From contig JANDJI010000007.1 in assembly GCA_024331125.1 (NCBI GenBank), positions 41,360 to 105,359 of the forward strand: a stretch of DNA of 64,000 nt, read 5' to 3'. This DNA comes from Nitrospira sp. Its GTDB lineage: Bacteria; Nitrospirota; Nitrospiria; Nitrospirales; Nitrospiraceae. A model generated the notes under the pieces. It was not told the origin of the DNA. It did not search any database and worked only from the letters and a program-made list of their open reading frames with translations. The position numbers and the translations under genes were made by a program. Positions 54,867 to 64,000 of this stretch are shown piece after piece (positions within the stretch are counted from its first letter, which is position 1; every line of letters starts with the position of its first letter).

Positions 54867-55304
54867 ATGAAAACGAGATGGTGCCGACCGGCGCTGATGC
54901 TGTTCGCCGTCTTGCTGGCCTCCGATCTCACGGTCGCCGACGACGCGGCGCGGACCGAGATCATGACGGAAGAGGAAGCGGCTCGGCTGGGAGAAGAGTT
55001 CGGAGTCGTGGTCGGCGCCGTGGATGAAGAGATTCAACGGGAGCTGAAGCTCCAACGGCCGCAAGGTGTGGCGGTGTTCGAAGTCATCGGCAATTCACGG
55101 GCCGACTACGCCGGCATCAAGGTCCGTTCGGTGATCAAGGAAATCGACAAGCAGGAAATTCGGAACATGACGGAGTTCGGACTGGCCTTGAAGAAGGCGA
55201 TGAAGAGCTGCAATTTCACCGTCGGGACATATGAACCGGCCGATCCCGGCGATCCGGTCGGATGGGGTGTGAATTTCCATTTTGTCGGCTGCAAGCGGGA
55301 TTAG
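54867..55304 (+). CDS. Exported PDZ-like domain protein
   Basis: 145 aa. Signal peptide ~1-24 (cleavage near TVA/DD). Residues ~45-125 form a PDZ-like domain: GVAVFEVIGNSRADYAGIKV, SVIKEIDKQEIRNMTEF. No protease domain. Two cysteines near the C-terminus (~113 and ~142) could form a disulfide. Starts 7 nt after the NxrC-like gene, so likely in one operon with it and with the following cytochrome. Confidence 0.72.
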   Translation: MKTRWCRPALMLFAVLLASDLTVADDAARTEIMTEEEAARLGEEFGVVVGAVDEEIQRELKLQRPQGVAVFEVIGNSRADYAGIKVRSVIKEIDKQEIRNMTEFGLALKKAMKSCNFTVGTYEPADPGDPVGWGVNFHFVGCKRD

Positions 55305-55348
55305 CCGACATCGACGAGGTCTGAACGGAATACGCCGGGGGGGCTTGT

Positions 55349-56659
55349 ATGCGGGGGCGCCGGGTGGGGGCTGTCAGGGAGATCGGGATGCTGGTCTTGC
55401 TTGCGCTGCTCGCCCTGTCGGTCGAGGGGGTTCAGGCACAGGTGACGGCCCGACAGCCGGAGGAGGAGAAGACGTCCGGATGGGTGAGCGACATTGAAAA
55501 GGTTTTCGTCAGGTCGGAAGATTGCAAACAATGTCACGTGCGACACTATGAAGAATGGAAGGGCGCCAGAGAGCAGACGCCGGATTTGAAAACGTTCGGA
55601 CGAGTCGACGCGGCGTTGTTGCACGGCACGTCGTCGGAGTCCCCCGTGTTTCGGACGGTCTTGGGGTTGTGGGTTCAGACGAACCCGACTCCTGACGAAC
55701 ACGGCCGCTGTCTTTCGTGTCACGTTCCTGCCGCCACGGTCTTTCCCCAGTACGCGGAACACATTACGGCGCATATTTTGGCGGGTCGGCCTCTTGTCGA
55801 GGGCATCGGCTGCGCATCCTGCCATTTGATTCACGCCGTCGAGCAGACGCCGAATCAGCCGCCGACGTTCAAGCTCAAACCGGGCCCCGTCTTCTATGGA
55901 CCGTTTGCCGATCCCGAGGAGAATTTGGTCCATCAGGCGGCGCAGGCGCCGGTGTTTCGTGAAGCGGCCTTTTGCGCGGCCTGTCATTTCGACAAGGTAA
56001 AAGACGTGACGCAAAAGGAGCTGCCCGGAGAAATTCTTGCGGGCATGACCTGTCAAGACTGCCACATGGAGCCCTCGACCGGCAGCTCGACTTCGAGGCG
56101 GGGAGCCGTCACCAGGGCCATCGGGAGGCATTGGTTTCGAGGCGTGGTGGGAGCCGGCACCATGCTGCGGAATCGCAATCTCCAAGCCGAATGGACGCCT
56201 CGCATCGACATCGATGCGAAACGTGCCGGGGAGGCGATCGAGGGAACCGCGCTGGTCAAGATCGGAAGTCTTCCGCACAGTTTTCCAGACGGAGATCCGA
56301 TCTTGAAACAATTCTTTCTGATTGTGACAGTCAAGGACGCGCAGGGGCGCGTGTTGGCCGAAGAGACCAAACACTTTGGATTGCCGTACGACAAGATTCT
56401 ACGCGGCCCGATTCCGGACCCCTTCATCAAGGGAGGCAACACCAGGAAGGTGCCGTTTGCCTTGACGCTCCCCGACGGCGCGACCCCCGCGTTGGTGGAA
56501 GCGGTGCTGACCTATGCACTCATTCCGACTCCCGATCCGGCGTTGAGGGAAAAGTATCTGTCCACGTTGCGTTCCGACAAGGAGCGGGATGAAGCCGGTC
56601 GGATCATCGATGACTATGCGAAGCCGCGCATGCTGACGTATCGTGCAAAGGCGCTGTAA
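55349..56659 (+). CDS. Exported pentaheme cytochrome c (1)
   Basis: 436 aa. ATG 55349 or 55388; signal peptide ends near VQA/QV. Five CxxCH motifs: CKQCH (~63), CLSCH (~122), CASCH (~155), CAACH (~210) and CQDCH (~235). After ~260 there are no hemes, and the remaining ~175 residues form a beta-rich domain (IDIDAKRAGEAIEGTALVKIG ... VPFALTL). Layout resembles cytochrome c554-like multiheme proteins with a C-terminal Ig-like part. Periplasmic electron transfer; partner unknown. Confidence 0.85.
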   Translation: MRGRRVGAVREIGMLVLLALLALSVEGVQAQVTARQPEEEKTSGWVSDIEKVFVRSEDCKQCHVRHYEEWKGAREQTPDLKTFGRVDAALLHGTSSESPVFRTVLGLWVQTNPTPDEHGRCLSCHVPAATVFPQYAEHITAHILAGRPLVEGIGCASCHLIHAVEQTPNQPPTFKLKPGPVFYGPFADPEENLVHQAAQAPVFREAAFCAACHFDKVKDVTQKELPGEILAGMTCQDCHMEPSTGSSTSRRGAVTRAIGRHWFRGVVGAGTMLRNRNLQAEWTPRIDIDAKRAGEAIEGTALVKIGSLPHSFPDGDPILKQFFLIVTVKDAQGRVLAEETKHFGLPYDKILRGPIPDPFIKGGNTRKVPFALTLPDGATPALVEAVLTYALIPTPDPALREKYLSTLRSDKERDEAGRIIDDYAKPRMLTYRAKAL

Positions 56660-56794
56660 CCGGGGCGAAGCGCGATTGATCCAGCCGGTCATGATACGAA
56701 CGAGTGGAAAAGGGCGGTGGGGCACGTGCGACGATGAACCGGTTGCGTCACGATGACCCCCGAACGTTGTTTGGAGAACAAGGTCGTTAAGATA

Positions 56795-58039
56795 ATGGAT
56801 GGCCGCACCGGGCCCGGGCATAGACCTGTCGTGCCGATCGTCGCGTTGACCGTATGGTTCTGTGTCCTTGCCGGCTGGGTGCCTGAAGGGGCTTCGCAGG
56901 ACCCCAGGCCGCAGGCGATCGTCGAAAAGGCCTTCCCCCATTCGAACAAGTGCAAACGGTGCCATGAACGGGTGTTTGAGGAATGGGAGCTGTCGCCTCT
57001 CTCAAAGTCCATTCATTCCCCCGCGTTCCGCGCTTCTCTCGATCTGTTTCTCAAGTCGCCCGGCGGTAAAGACAAAAGTCTTTGCTTCCGGTGCCATGCC
57101 CCGCACGTCCGTGCGGTTGCGGATCACGTCCAATTGTTTATCGATCAAACCATGTCCGGCGACCCGTCGCTCGACGGAGTCGCTTGCTCGCAGTGTCATT
57201 TGATCAAGCAGGTGGATCGCGCGAAACATCCGCCGGAGCCGAACTATGAGACCGACAGCAAAATCTTATATGGTCCCTACAAAGACGCCGTCCAAAACCT
57301 TGCCCACCAATCGAAAGAGGCGGATGTGTTCCAGAAGTCCGATCTCTGTCTCAACTGCCACCAATCGGTGCCGTCTGCGGCCAATCTCGGAAAGGCCAAC
57401 GACTTGCTGGGCGACTGGGATAAGAGCCGGGCCGTGAAGGTCGGGAGGGAATGCCAGTATTGTCACATGCCCGAACAGGTCGGCGAATCGGCCAACGGGG
57501 AAAAAAAGCGCAAGGTGGCCAACCATACGTTCCCGGGCCGCATCGGCAAGTTGCGTCAGGAGGCGGCCAAGTTGGACGTGCAAACGAACGTCGAAGGCGA
57601 CAAGACGACGGTCACGATAAAGGTCAAAAGTTTGGTGCCGCACAATTTGCCGACAACCCATCCGGGGTGGGCCACGGTCATCTTGAATCTTGAGATCAAG
57701 GGCAAGAATCTCACGACCGTCTTTACAGACAACAGGATCTATGGGAGGACCTACCTGAACGCCAAGGGGGAGAAGACCGTGTTCGATTTTGAAGCGGTGA
57801 AGGTCTTGGACGATACGGTGCTGAAACCGGAGGAGACACGAGTCGAAACCTTTTCCTTCCCGACGCCGAAAGATACCCGCACCTTTGACGTCGAAGTCAC
57901 CTTGAATTATGGGCCGATTACAGGCCCGCCTTCCTTTCTTGAAAGGGTCGAAGCCGAATCCTCCAAAGGCTCCCAGGACCTTGTTTTCCAACCGATCGAG
58001 ATCGTCAGGCGAACGGAGAACGTGCCGGTCGGCAAATAG
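56795..58039 (+). CDS. Exported pentaheme cytochrome c (2)
   Basis: 414 aa from ATG 56795 (ATG 56753 is an alternative). Signal peptide ends near GASQ/DP. Five CxxCH motifs: CKRCH, CFRCH, CSQCH, CLNCH and CQYCH, with spacing similar to the previous gene. The heme-free C-terminal half (~240-414) is also comparable: VQTNVEGDKTTVTIKVKSLVPHNLPTTHPG and VFDFEAVKVLDDTVLKPEETRVETFSF. The two look like a tandem pair of paralogs and may work in one periplasmic electron chain. Confidence 0.84.
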   Translation: MDGRTGPGHRPVVPIVALTVWFCVLAGWVPEGASQDPRPQAIVEKAFPHSNKCKRCHERVFEEWELSPLSKSIHSPAFRASLDLFLKSPGGKDKSLCFRCHAPHVRAVADHVQLFIDQTMSGDPSLDGVACSQCHLIKQVDRAKHPPEPNYETDSKILYGPYKDAVQNLAHQSKEADVFQKSDLCLNCHQSVPSAANLGKANDLLGDWDKSRAVKVGRECQYCHMPEQVGESANGEKKRKVANHTFPGRIGKLRQEAAKLDVQTNVEGDKTTVTIKVKSLVPHNLPTTHPGWATVILNLEIKGKNLTTVFTDNRIYGRTYLNAKGEKTVFDFEAVKVLDDTVLKPEETRVETFSFPTPKDTRTFDVEVTLNYGPITGPPSFLERVEAESSKGSQDLVFQPIEIVRRTENVPVGK

Positions 58040-58091
58040 TCGAAAAGCTTCAAATTGCAGATGAAGCCAGCATGCGTTTGATCGGGCGGGG

Positions 58092-58775
58092 TCATCCCCG
58101 GATGATCCCGATACAGATGGCATGGGCGACGAAGCGCCCGTAGGATGCGCCGCGGACCTCTTCCCAATTAGCCTCCACCCAGTAGTTGCGTTTTGAAATC
58201 CGTTTCAGGAAGTGGTGCGTGGTGAACGGACTCGTGCCTCTATCCAGCAAGTCGTCGAAGTACCGGTTATAGCCGATCGGGAGGCTGGCGACGAACATGC
58301 CGCCGGATGCGAGGCAGGTCGATCGCACATGTTCGATTGCCCGGAGCAGCTTGGGCGGGTCCTGTGGCTGTTCGTCCCATCCCACGTGTTCCAACGTGGA
58401 AATGCTGACGATCAGATCGTATCGCCGTCGAGGCGTGAACTCGGTGATGTCTTGATTGATCACTCCCGGACTCACTTCGTATTTATCGACGACGTCGTGC
58501 TGAACGGGGAAATAGTGAGAGAGCACGTTGCCGACTTCGAGAATCCGTGCATCGTGATGGCGCAAAAGAATCTCTCGAAAAATCGGGATTTCGACGCCTC
58601 GTTCGTTCTTCCAGGTCTTGTTATAGGGGTGATAGAGATACTCGTATTCCCTGCCGTCAAAGTGGAAGGTTTTGCCCCGCAAACAACGGGTGAGCCGCAT
58701 CTTCAGGAAACGCCAGTACGGCCGTATGATACCCTCGTCCGTCGGCTTTCCCGTGTAGTCGTAGGTGTAGGACAC
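58092..58775 (-). CDS. SAM-dependent methyltransferase-like protein
   Basis: 227 aa. A class I methyltransferase core is visible: ARILEVGNVLSHYF (motif I), VVDKYE (acidic end of strand 2) and YDLIVSISTLEHVGWDE (~127-143). The N-terminal ~70 residues (WRFLKMRLTRCLRGKTFHFDGREYEYLYHPYNKTW) are not part of the fold. Proteins of this type are often found in polysaccharide or LPS loci. Substrate unknown. Confidence 0.75.
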   Translation of the reverse strand: MSYTYDYTGKPTDEGIIRPYWRFLKMRLTRCLRGKTFHFDGREYEYLYHPYNKTWKNERGVEIPIFREILLRHHDARILEVGNVLSHYFPVQHDVVDKYEVSPGVINQDITEFTPRRRYDLIVSISTLEHVGWDEQPQDPPKLLRAIEHVRSTCLASGGMFVASLPIGYNRYFDDLLDRGTSPFTTHHFLKRISKRNYWVEANWEEVRGASYGRFVAHAICIGIIRG

Positions 58776-58792
58776 AAAGACGTTGCGGTGGG

Positions 58793-59047
58793 TTATTCGA
58801 AGATGATGCGGGAGCCCGGCGATTTCATCTTAAAAATCTGGAGCGCGCTGTAGATGCCCTTGGCCGGGTGATTCAGGATCAGACGGGAGTTGGTGATGTG
58901 GGTGTCGAGCAGTTCATATTGCCCGCCGCTGTAGTACAAATCGCAATCGTCGATCTGGCAGTTCTTATAGACGTGATTATCCAGCGAGAGCTTCGCTTTG
59001 CTGAACGTCTGCCCGTCGATTACGATATAGTTCGGTTCCAATCCCAT
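58793..59047 (-). CDS. 84-aa protein, possibly beta-helical
   Basis: Start at ATG 59047 chosen because it has TAGGAA upstream on the minus strand and begins the protein-like sequence MGLEPNYIVIDGQTFSKAKL. The remainder reads as short beta strands with alternating Asp/Cys/Asn (NCQIDDCDLYYSGGQYELLDT), suggesting a right-handed beta-helix fragment. No family recognised. Confidence 0.55.
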   Translation of the reverse strand: MGLEPNYIVIDGQTFSKAKLSLDNHVYKNCQIDDCDLYYSGGQYELLDTHITNSRLILNHPAKGIYSALQIFKMKSPGSRIIFE

Positions 59048-59180
59048 CGAGTTGTTCCTAAGCCGGATGCATGATAGCAAAGTCGGCATGCGACGTAAAC
59101 CGGCTCGCCGGTCACGCCGAAGCCGTTCGTTGTCACACGCGGAGGAGAGAAATAGGTAAGAAGAGATGTCGATCGCCACG

Positions 59181-59390
59181 TCATTCGCGGCAGGCCCCAC
59201 GCGTGGAAGACTTCTCCAACACGGCGTGTGCTTCCTGCAGGACGTCGGCCACGCCGAGCATGATCAGCTCGATGCCGTGAAGAGCCTCCTGCCAATCTTT
59301 CGTTGCGCAGGCCTCTTCATAGCGACAATGAAGTTCTTCAAGAACCGCCGTTTTAGCCTGAAGGAAAAGAAGGTCGGCCGTCGTCGGCAT
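59181..59390 (-). CDS. 69-aa helical protein
   Basis: 69 aa, beginning MPTTADLLFLQAKTAVLEEL. It is predicted to be mostly alpha-helical. GGAG lies 8 nt before the ATG. It lies just downstream of the hybrid kinase gene on the same strand. Function unknown; could be a small regulatory or linker protein. Moderate support only. Confidence 0.5.
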   Translation of the reverse strand: MPTTADLLFLQAKTAVLEELHCRYEEACATKDWQEALHGIELIMLGVADVLQEAHAVLEKSSTRGACRE

Positions 59391-59405
59391 GATTGCGACT
59401 CCACG

Positions 59406-61265
59406 TTAAGGCTGATCTAACAACGCACGGACTTGGCGCACAAGCTCGCCCGGGGTATATGGCTTTGGCAAAAGACAGGTATTTGTATCGAGATCTCCGA
59501 CGGACGAGAGGAGCGCCGAATCGATCAAACCGGACACGTACAAAACCCTGATGTTTGGCCTCCGTTGACGGAGAGCTAGACTCAGTCGTCGGCCGTTCAT
59601 TTTCGGCAAGTTGATGTCCGTGATCACGAGATGAATCGTTTCGTCGTAGCCGTCGGCCATTCGCAGGGCGGCTTCGCCGTTTTCCGCCTCCAGGACACAA
59701 TAGCCGAGCTCTCGAAGCACCGACGACGCCAGAGTTCTGATCTGCCGGTCATCCTCCACGATCAGCAGGGTTTCATCGCCCGAACAAAGTGTTGATGTCG
59801 TCTCGGAGGTCGGTTCATTCGTGGTTCCGCTTCCCGCCACATGGTCGATTTGCGGGAAGTACAGGTCGAAGGTGGTTCCCCTGCCGGGTTCGCTGGTCAC
59901 CGTGATAAATCCTTTCATGCTTTTGACAAGGCGGTCCACCATGGCTAGACCAAGGCCGGTGCCTTTGTGCTCCTTCGTCGTGAAGAACGGCTCGAAAATT
60001 TTGGCCGCCGTTTCTTTCGGCATTCCATGACCGGTGTCGCTGACGCTCAGACGGACATACGAGCCGGGCGATGTGCCAGGAGGTGCCTTGATGCCGTCCT
60101 GTCCAACCGTCGCCATGCCCGTTTTCAAGGTCAGTCGTCCGCCGTCCGGCATCGCGTCTCGCGCGTTCAGGACCAGATTCAAAATGGCCGTTTCGAGGTA
60201 AGCCGCATTCCCGTTGATCATGCCGACCGATCGTCCGGGCATGAGCCGCGCCTCGATGTGTTTGCCGATCGTGCGATTGAGCAGGGAAGTCATGTCGGCG
60301 AGAATGCCGTTGATATCGATCGGCTGCAAGACCGTGTCCTCGCAGCGGCTGAAGGTGAGCAACTGTTTCGTCAAAGTCGCGGCCTGTCTTGCGGCGTGCT
60401 GGATATCGAGGATGTATCCGCTTGTCCGTTTATCGGGAGGGATGGAACGAGAGAGCAGCTCTGTATAGCCCAGGATTGGGGTGAGAAGGTTATTGAAATC
60501 GTGTGCGAGGCCGCTGGTCAACTGACCGAGGACTTCAAGTTTTTCGGCTTGTTGGAGGCGGCGTTCGTATTTGCGTTGCTCCGTCAGGTCGCGTTGCACG
60601 GCAACAAAGTGGGTGATGACTTCCTCGCCATTGCGAATCGGCGAGATGGATTCGTTGACGATGTAGCATTCTCCGGATTTTTTGCGGTTGGTCAAGGTGC
60701 CGTGCCAAGTGTCACCGGCGAGGATCGTGTCCCAGATCATTTGATAGAAGGCGCTATCCTGCTGTCCTGATTTGAGCAAGGAGCCGGGGGTACGGCCAAT
60801 GGCTTCCTCCGCCGTATAGCCGGTCATGTTTGTAAAGGCGGGATTGACATACTCGATCACACCGCGGCGATCGGCGATGATGACGGCATCCAGCGTTTGC
60901 TCGATGGCACAGGTCAGTACATCCGCCTTCTTTCTCATCTCCTCCTGCTCCAACCAGTGAGTGAAGGCCCGCGCGTTGCGGATCAGGAACCAACTCCAGC
61001 CGACGCCGATCGCCACCGTTCCTGTGATGGCCAGGACGATCAGACCTCGAAACCACAGGGGGTTTGTCGCAATGAGAGCGGCCGTCTGTCGTTCCGCTTC
61101 TGTGCCGACTGTTTGGGGCCCGGTGTCCATGCTGCGGAGTCTGGGCAAGGCGAGCACGATCACCAAAAGCGCGAGAGCGCTCCACCAGGTGAGCAGGTGC
61201 AAACCGACGGCTATGCCTCGAACCCGGTTCTGCCACGGCATGGTCATAGATATGACCCGTTTCAT
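59406..61265 (-). CDS. Hybrid sensor histidine kinase (PAS, HK, receiver)
   Basis: 619 aa. ATG 61265 overlaps the stop of the upstream kinase gene (ATGA). Two transmembrane helices (~14-36 and ~77-100) flank a short periplasmic loop, followed by PAS (~118-240, [20 protein letters not shown]), HisKA ([22 protein letters not shown], His ~260), HATPase ([32 protein letters not shown]) and a C-terminal receiver (~495-615, [14 protein letters not shown] with phospho-acceptor in VITDINLP). Translationally coupled to the next kinase, so the two probably work in one phosphorelay. Confidence 0.9.
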   Translation of the reverse strand: MKRVISMTMPWQNRVRGIAVGLHLLTWWSALALLVIVLALPRLRSMDTGPQTVGTEAERQTAALIATNPLWFRGLIVLAITGTVAIGVGWSWFLIRNARAFTHWLEQEEMRKKADVLTCAIEQTLDAVIIADRRGVIEYVNPAFTNMTGYTAEEAIGRTPGSLLKSGQQDSAFYQMIWDTILAGDTWHGTLTNRKKSGECYIVNESISPIRNGEEVITHFVAVQRDLTEQRKYERRLQQAEKLEVLGQLTSGLAHDFNNLLTPILGYTELLSRSIPPDKRTSGYILDIQHAARQAATLTKQLLTFSRCEDTVLQPIDINGILADMTSLLNRTIGKHIEARLMPGRSVGMINGNAAYLETAILNLVLNARDAMPDGGRLTLKTGMATVGQDGIKAPPGTSPGSYVRLSVSDTGHGMPKETAAKIFEPFFTTKEHKGTGLGLAMVDRLVKSMKGFITVTSEPGRGTTFDLYFPQIDHVAGSGTTNEPTSETTSTLCSGDETLLIVEDDRQIRTLASSVLRELGYCVLEAENGEAALRMADGYDETIHLVITDINLPKMNGRRLSLALRQRRPNIRVLYVSGLIDSALLSSVGDLDTNTCLLPKPYTPGELVRQVRALLDQP

Positions 61266-63598
61266 CCGCGTGATTGCTCCCCAGCCTGCGGCAGCCACCG
61301 TTGGAGGACGGCTTGCAGATCTTTGACGCCGATGGGTTTGGCAAGGTAATCGTCCATGCCTGCTTGGAGGCAACGGTTGCGATCCTGATCGGAGGCATTG
61401 GCCGTCACGGCGATGATCGGCACACGGCCGGCATTCCTGGTCTGCGAAGCCTCCTCCTGCAATACAAGGCACTTGAGGGATGACGAGTGGCGGGCTTCTC
61501 GTTCTCGAATCAGGCGCGTGGCTTCATAACCGTTCATCTCCGGCATGTGGCAATCAATCAGCACCGCCGCATAGGGGATGCGAGATAATGCATCGAGGAC
61601 TTCGAGGCCATTGGAGACGACGTCGGCCCGGAAACCAAGTTTCTGCAGCATGTGGGCCACTACTTTCTGATTCACGACATTGTCCTCCGCGACCAAAATG
61701 CGGGGGCGCCGTTGGGTACGGGCTTCGGCAAGGGTGTGCCGGGTGACGAGCGGCGTGGTGGACAAGGCGTCTCTTGTTTCAGGTGCTTCAAGGGGGGCGC
61801 TTGTATCCGTCTGTCCCGGCTGGCTCAGAATGGTCGTCAAACACTCATACAGTTCCTTTTGTCGAATAGGTTTGGGCAAGTAGGCGGACAGTCCGGCTTC
61901 TTGGGCTGCTCGCGCTTGTCCCCGCCAACCGTAGGAGGTGAGGAGCACCAGGGGTATCGATGCGAACAGAGGATCCGCCTTGATCCTCCGGGCAAGCTCC
62001 AGTCCGTCTATGTCGGGCATCTGCAAGTCGAGCAGGACCATATCAAATGGTGTGTTGCCGGCCTCGGCAAGGCGGAGCCGTGCCAGTGCTTCCTGGCCGT
62101 GCGCCACGGAGACGAAGGTCATGCCCCATGCTGCGAGGTATTCTTCGAGAATGCGGCGATTGGCGGCGCTATCATCAACGATCAAGGCCCGACGGCCCTG
62201 AAGCCCCTGCGGTGCTATGAGAGGAAACGGGGCGGAAGACCGTACTTCAAGAGGAAGAGTGAACCAGAATGTCGCCCCATTGCCCGGCTCACTCGAGACC
62301 CCAATGGTGCCTTCCATGAGCTCTACCAACTGCTTGCATATCGCCAAGCCCAATCCCGTTCCTCCATACTTTCTGGTTGTGGAGCCGTCTCCCTGCACAA
62401 AGGGTTTGAAGAGACGGTCGCGCACCTCAGGGGTTATGCCGATCCCTGTGTCAGTAACTGAGACGCGCAGCCAGCATGAGGATGAGGCCGGCCGGTCCGA
62501 TCCATTCGAACTGGCTGAGCTTGAACTGGCCGAACCGGTGGCACGTGAGACACCGTGCTCACTCTTGACCGTTTCGACCCGGACCAAGACTTCCCCTTGT
62601 TCGGTAAACTTGATGGCGTTGCCGATCAGGTTCATCAGAATTTGGCGCAGGCGTCCCGGGTCCCCACGGACGATGGCGGGAACGGCGGCATGGATGAGAC
62701 AAGCCAGTTCGACTCCCTTGCGATGGGCCTGTTCGGCCAGCAGGACACAGGTTTCCTCCACGGTCGTCCGCAAGTCGAAGTCCAGGGGTTCCAAGGGGAG
62801 CTTCCCCGCTTCGATTTTCGAGAAGTCAAGAATGTCGTTGACGATCGCAAGCAGAGCGTTCGCCGACTTGCCGATGACATCGGCGAACTCGCGCTGTTCC
62901 GCCGTCAGGTCGGTCTCCAACAACAGGCTGGTCATGCCGATGATCCCGTTCATCGGCGTTCGAATTTCATGGCTGACCGTCGCGAGAAATTCGGATTTCA
63001 AGCGAACCGATTCAATCGCGAGATCGCGCGCATCGAGAAGATGCGAGAACAGCCGGGCATTATCGAAGGCTAAAGCGAGTGCGCAGGCGTAGAATTCGGC
63101 GAGATGCTCGTCGGTTTCGGTGAAGTCGCCCTCCTTTTTTTCGCACAGGTACAAGCGTCCATAGATGGCATGGCGGCCGGCAATGGAGACGCCGAGGAAG
63201 GAGCGCATCGGCGGATGGCCGGGAGGGAATCCGCAACTCCGTGGATCTTGCGAAAGGTCAGAAAGACGGATGGTGCTACGCTCGCGCAGGAGGGCGCCCA
63301 GCAGGCCGCGGCCTGTCGGAGGAGAGCCAATGCGGGCCGCCTGCTCGTCTGACACCCCCACATATAGAAAGTCGATCAGCTCGCCACTGTCATCGACTAG
63401 GCCGAGCGCGCCGTAACGGGCTCCGGTCAGGTCGGCAAGGGCTTTGAGCCAGGAGAACAGCACCCTACGCGGCGGAGCCGATCCCGGCTCCGCCGCGAGG
63501 AGATCCTTGCCGACAGCGGACAGCATCTCCACGGCGTGTGTATGCGTGTGTCTCCCCTGCGCAAGATCGTTCACCGTCTCTGATCCAGAGACATCCAT
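61262..63598 (-). CDS. Hybrid sensor histidine kinase (GAF, HK, two receivers)
   Basis: 778 aa, no transmembrane helices. GAF domain (~45-180, [22 protein letters not shown]), HisKA ([20 protein letters not shown], His ~211), HATPase ([30 protein letters not shown]), receiver 1 (~460-580, [15 protein letters not shown] in [12 protein letters not shown]) and receiver 2 (~636-770, [16 protein letters not shown] in [12 protein letters not shown]). A Ser/Ala-rich insertion (~345-370) lies in the HATPase domain. Tandem-receiver hybrid kinases of this type (BarA/TorS-like) feed phosphorelays. Confidence 0.92.
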   Translation of the reverse strand: MDVSGSETVNDLAQGRHTHTHAVEMLSAVGKDLLAAEPGSAPPRRVLFSWLKALADLTGARYGALGLVDDSGELIDFLYVGVSDEQAARIGSPPTGRGLLGALLRERSTIRLSDLSQDPRSCGFPPGHPPMRSFLGVSIAGRHAIYGRLYLCEKKEGDFTETDEHLAEFYACALALAFDNARLFSHLLDARDLAIESVRLKSEFLATVSHEIRTPMNGIIGMTSLLLETDLTAEQREFADVIGKSANALLAIVNDILDFSKIEAGKLPLEPLDFDLRTTVEETCVLLAEQAHRKGVELACLIHAAVPAIVRGDPGRLRQILMNLIGNAIKFTEQGEVLVRVETVKSEHGVSRATGSASSSSASSNGSDRPASSSCWLRVSVTDTGIGITPEVRDRLFKPFVQGDGSTTRKYGGTGLGLAICKQLVELMEGTIGVSSEPGNGATFWFTLPLEVRSSAPFPLIAPQGLQGRRALIVDDSAANRRILEEYLAAWGMTFVSVAHGQEALARLRLAEAGNTPFDMVLLDLQMPDIDGLELARRIKADPLFASIPLVLLTSYGWRGQARAAQEAGLSAYLPKPIRQKELYECLTTILSQPGQTDTSAPLEAPETRDALSTTPLVTRHTLAEARTQRRPRILVAEDNVVNQKVVAHMLQKLGFRADVVSNGLEVLDALSRIPYAAVLIDCHMPEMNGYEATRLIREREARHSSSLKCLVLQEEASQTRNAGRVPIIAVTANASDQDRNRCLQAGMDDYLAKPIGVKDLQAVLQRWLPQAGEQSRG

Positions 63599-63648
63599 CG
63601 CTCGACTCTCGGCTGGTGTTTAAACCAATGGGCCTGGCCGAAGACAAT

Positions 63649-64000
63649 CTAGAATTCTTCAAACTCCGACTCTGTCGCGCGTCGATTCTTACTGTTGATC
63701 GGCCGCGGATGATGCACCGGTCTGCTTGCCTGCAAGTTGGACGGCCCGTCGGCGGCGACACCGACCGGTCCTTCTGCATGATCCGGCGCAAGGGCCGGAG
63801 TCCCTCGATTGGAGCCTTGCGCTCTCGAGCGGGGAGGCTGTCGAACGGACGCCACGGGTACCGGCGTGTTCGAGACCGTGTTTCGTTCCTTCCCATTCAG
63901 GGTGAATTTCTCCATCAGTTGCATCAGCTCTTTGGCTTGTTCTCGCATGGACTGGCTGGCGCTGGTGAGTTGTTCGACGAGGGCGGCGTTTTGCTGGGTG
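63649..64000 (-). CDS. Methyl-accepting chemotaxis protein, C-terminal part
   Basis: The gene starts beyond the right edge of the window. The visible part begins TQQNAALVEQLTSASQSM, the conserved end of the MCP signalling coiled coil, and continues KELMQLMEKFTLN. A disordered Pro/Arg/Ala-rich linker (~65 residues) follows and the protein ends EFEEF. A flexible tail ending in a short aromatic/acidic peptide is the layout used by receptors to tether CheR and CheB. Sensor domain not visible. Confidence 0.85.
   Translation of the reverse strand, partial: TQQNAALVEQLTSASQSMREQAKELMQLMEKFTLNGKERNTVSNTPVPVASVRQPPRSRAQGSNRGTPALAPDHAEGPVGVAADGPSNLQASRPVHHPRPINSKNRRATESEFEEF

Noticed and set aside
1..64000. 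CRISPR arrays, insertion sequences, tRNA or rRNA genes
   Set aside because: I looked for regularly spaced repeats, transposase-like proteins with flanking inverted repeats and tRNA-like cloverleaf sequences, and found none I could support by eye.
1..64000. nxrA, nxrB, amoCAB or hao
   Set aside because: No translated region has their hallmark lengths or motifs. Only gamma-type, chaperone and cytochrome genes are present, so nitrite oxidation by this organism is inferred rather than shown.

Overview
The window looks like chromosome from a Nitrospira-type bacterium (Nitrospirota; a nitrite oxidizer, or possibly a comammox relative). The evidence is protein content: two divergent cytochrome bd-like oxidases, several multiheme and membrane-anchored cytochromes c, three ethylbenzene-dehydrogenase-gamma-type (NxrC-like) heme b proteins, a TorD/NarJ-type chaperone, a TatA and a MobA. 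No nxrA, nxrB, amo, hao, rRNA or tRNA gene was seen, so the nitrite-oxidation link is inferred from accessory and gamma-type genes only. The DNA is GC-rich, which creates many long antisense open frames that are not genes.

Layout. (1) 0.5-9.9 kb: an exported protein, a methyltransferase, then a tight + strand run of a DUF420 membrane protein, a small PCP_red-domain protein, a membrane protein, bd-like oxidase 1, a DUF3047 protein, a small membrane protein and two membrane-anchored FGE-fold proteins. (2) 9.9-16.8 kb: a respiratory module made of three very small single-helix membrane proteins (34, 41 and 43 aa, one on the opposite strand), bd-like oxidase 2, two membrane cytochromes c and a diheme cytochrome c fused to an NxrC-like domain, closed by a strong terminator. 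(3) 16.8-24.5 kb: housekeeping genes mobA, a GT9 glycosyltransferase, argS, tgt, yajC, secD and secF. (4) 24.6-32.2 kb: a sensor kinase/NtrC-type regulator pair, four lipoproteins (three of them related) and small exported or cytoplasmic proteins. (5) 32.2-32.7 kb: a gene-free stretch with a cluster of DnaA-box sequences. (6) 32.7-34.1 kb: a thioredoxin-fold protein and a SIMPL-domain protein.

(7) 34.1-42.9 kb: a decaying defence island. It holds a type III-like restriction-modification system with an intact Mod, a Res broken by two frameshifts, and a DUF2281/PIN toxin-antitoxin pair between mod and res. Upstream lie a frameshifted AAA/DUF4143 ATPase, a remnant of a second mod gene, and a duplicated upstream region. 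(8) 43-44 kb: a WD40 protein on the minus strand.

(9) 44.2-58.0 kb: a + strand region that looks devoted to molybdoenzyme maturation and periplasmic electron transfer. It encodes an HExxH/Cys-pair protein, a four-cluster ferredoxin, a TorD-like chaperone, an NxrC-like protein, a B12-type radical SAM protein, a polytopic membrane protein, a TPR protein, TatA, an NHL-repeat protein, a second NxrC-like protein, a PDZ-like protein and two pentaheme cytochromes c. (10) 58.1-64.0 kb, minus strand: a methyltransferase-like protein, two small proteins, two hybrid sensor kinases with overlapping ends, and the C-terminus of a chemotaxis receptor.

Working model (inference): electrons from nitrite oxidation pass through NxrC-like heme b proteins and membrane cytochromes c to the bd-like oxidase of module 2. 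The 44-58 kb region supplies the chaperone, Tat component and further gamma-type and multiheme carriers.
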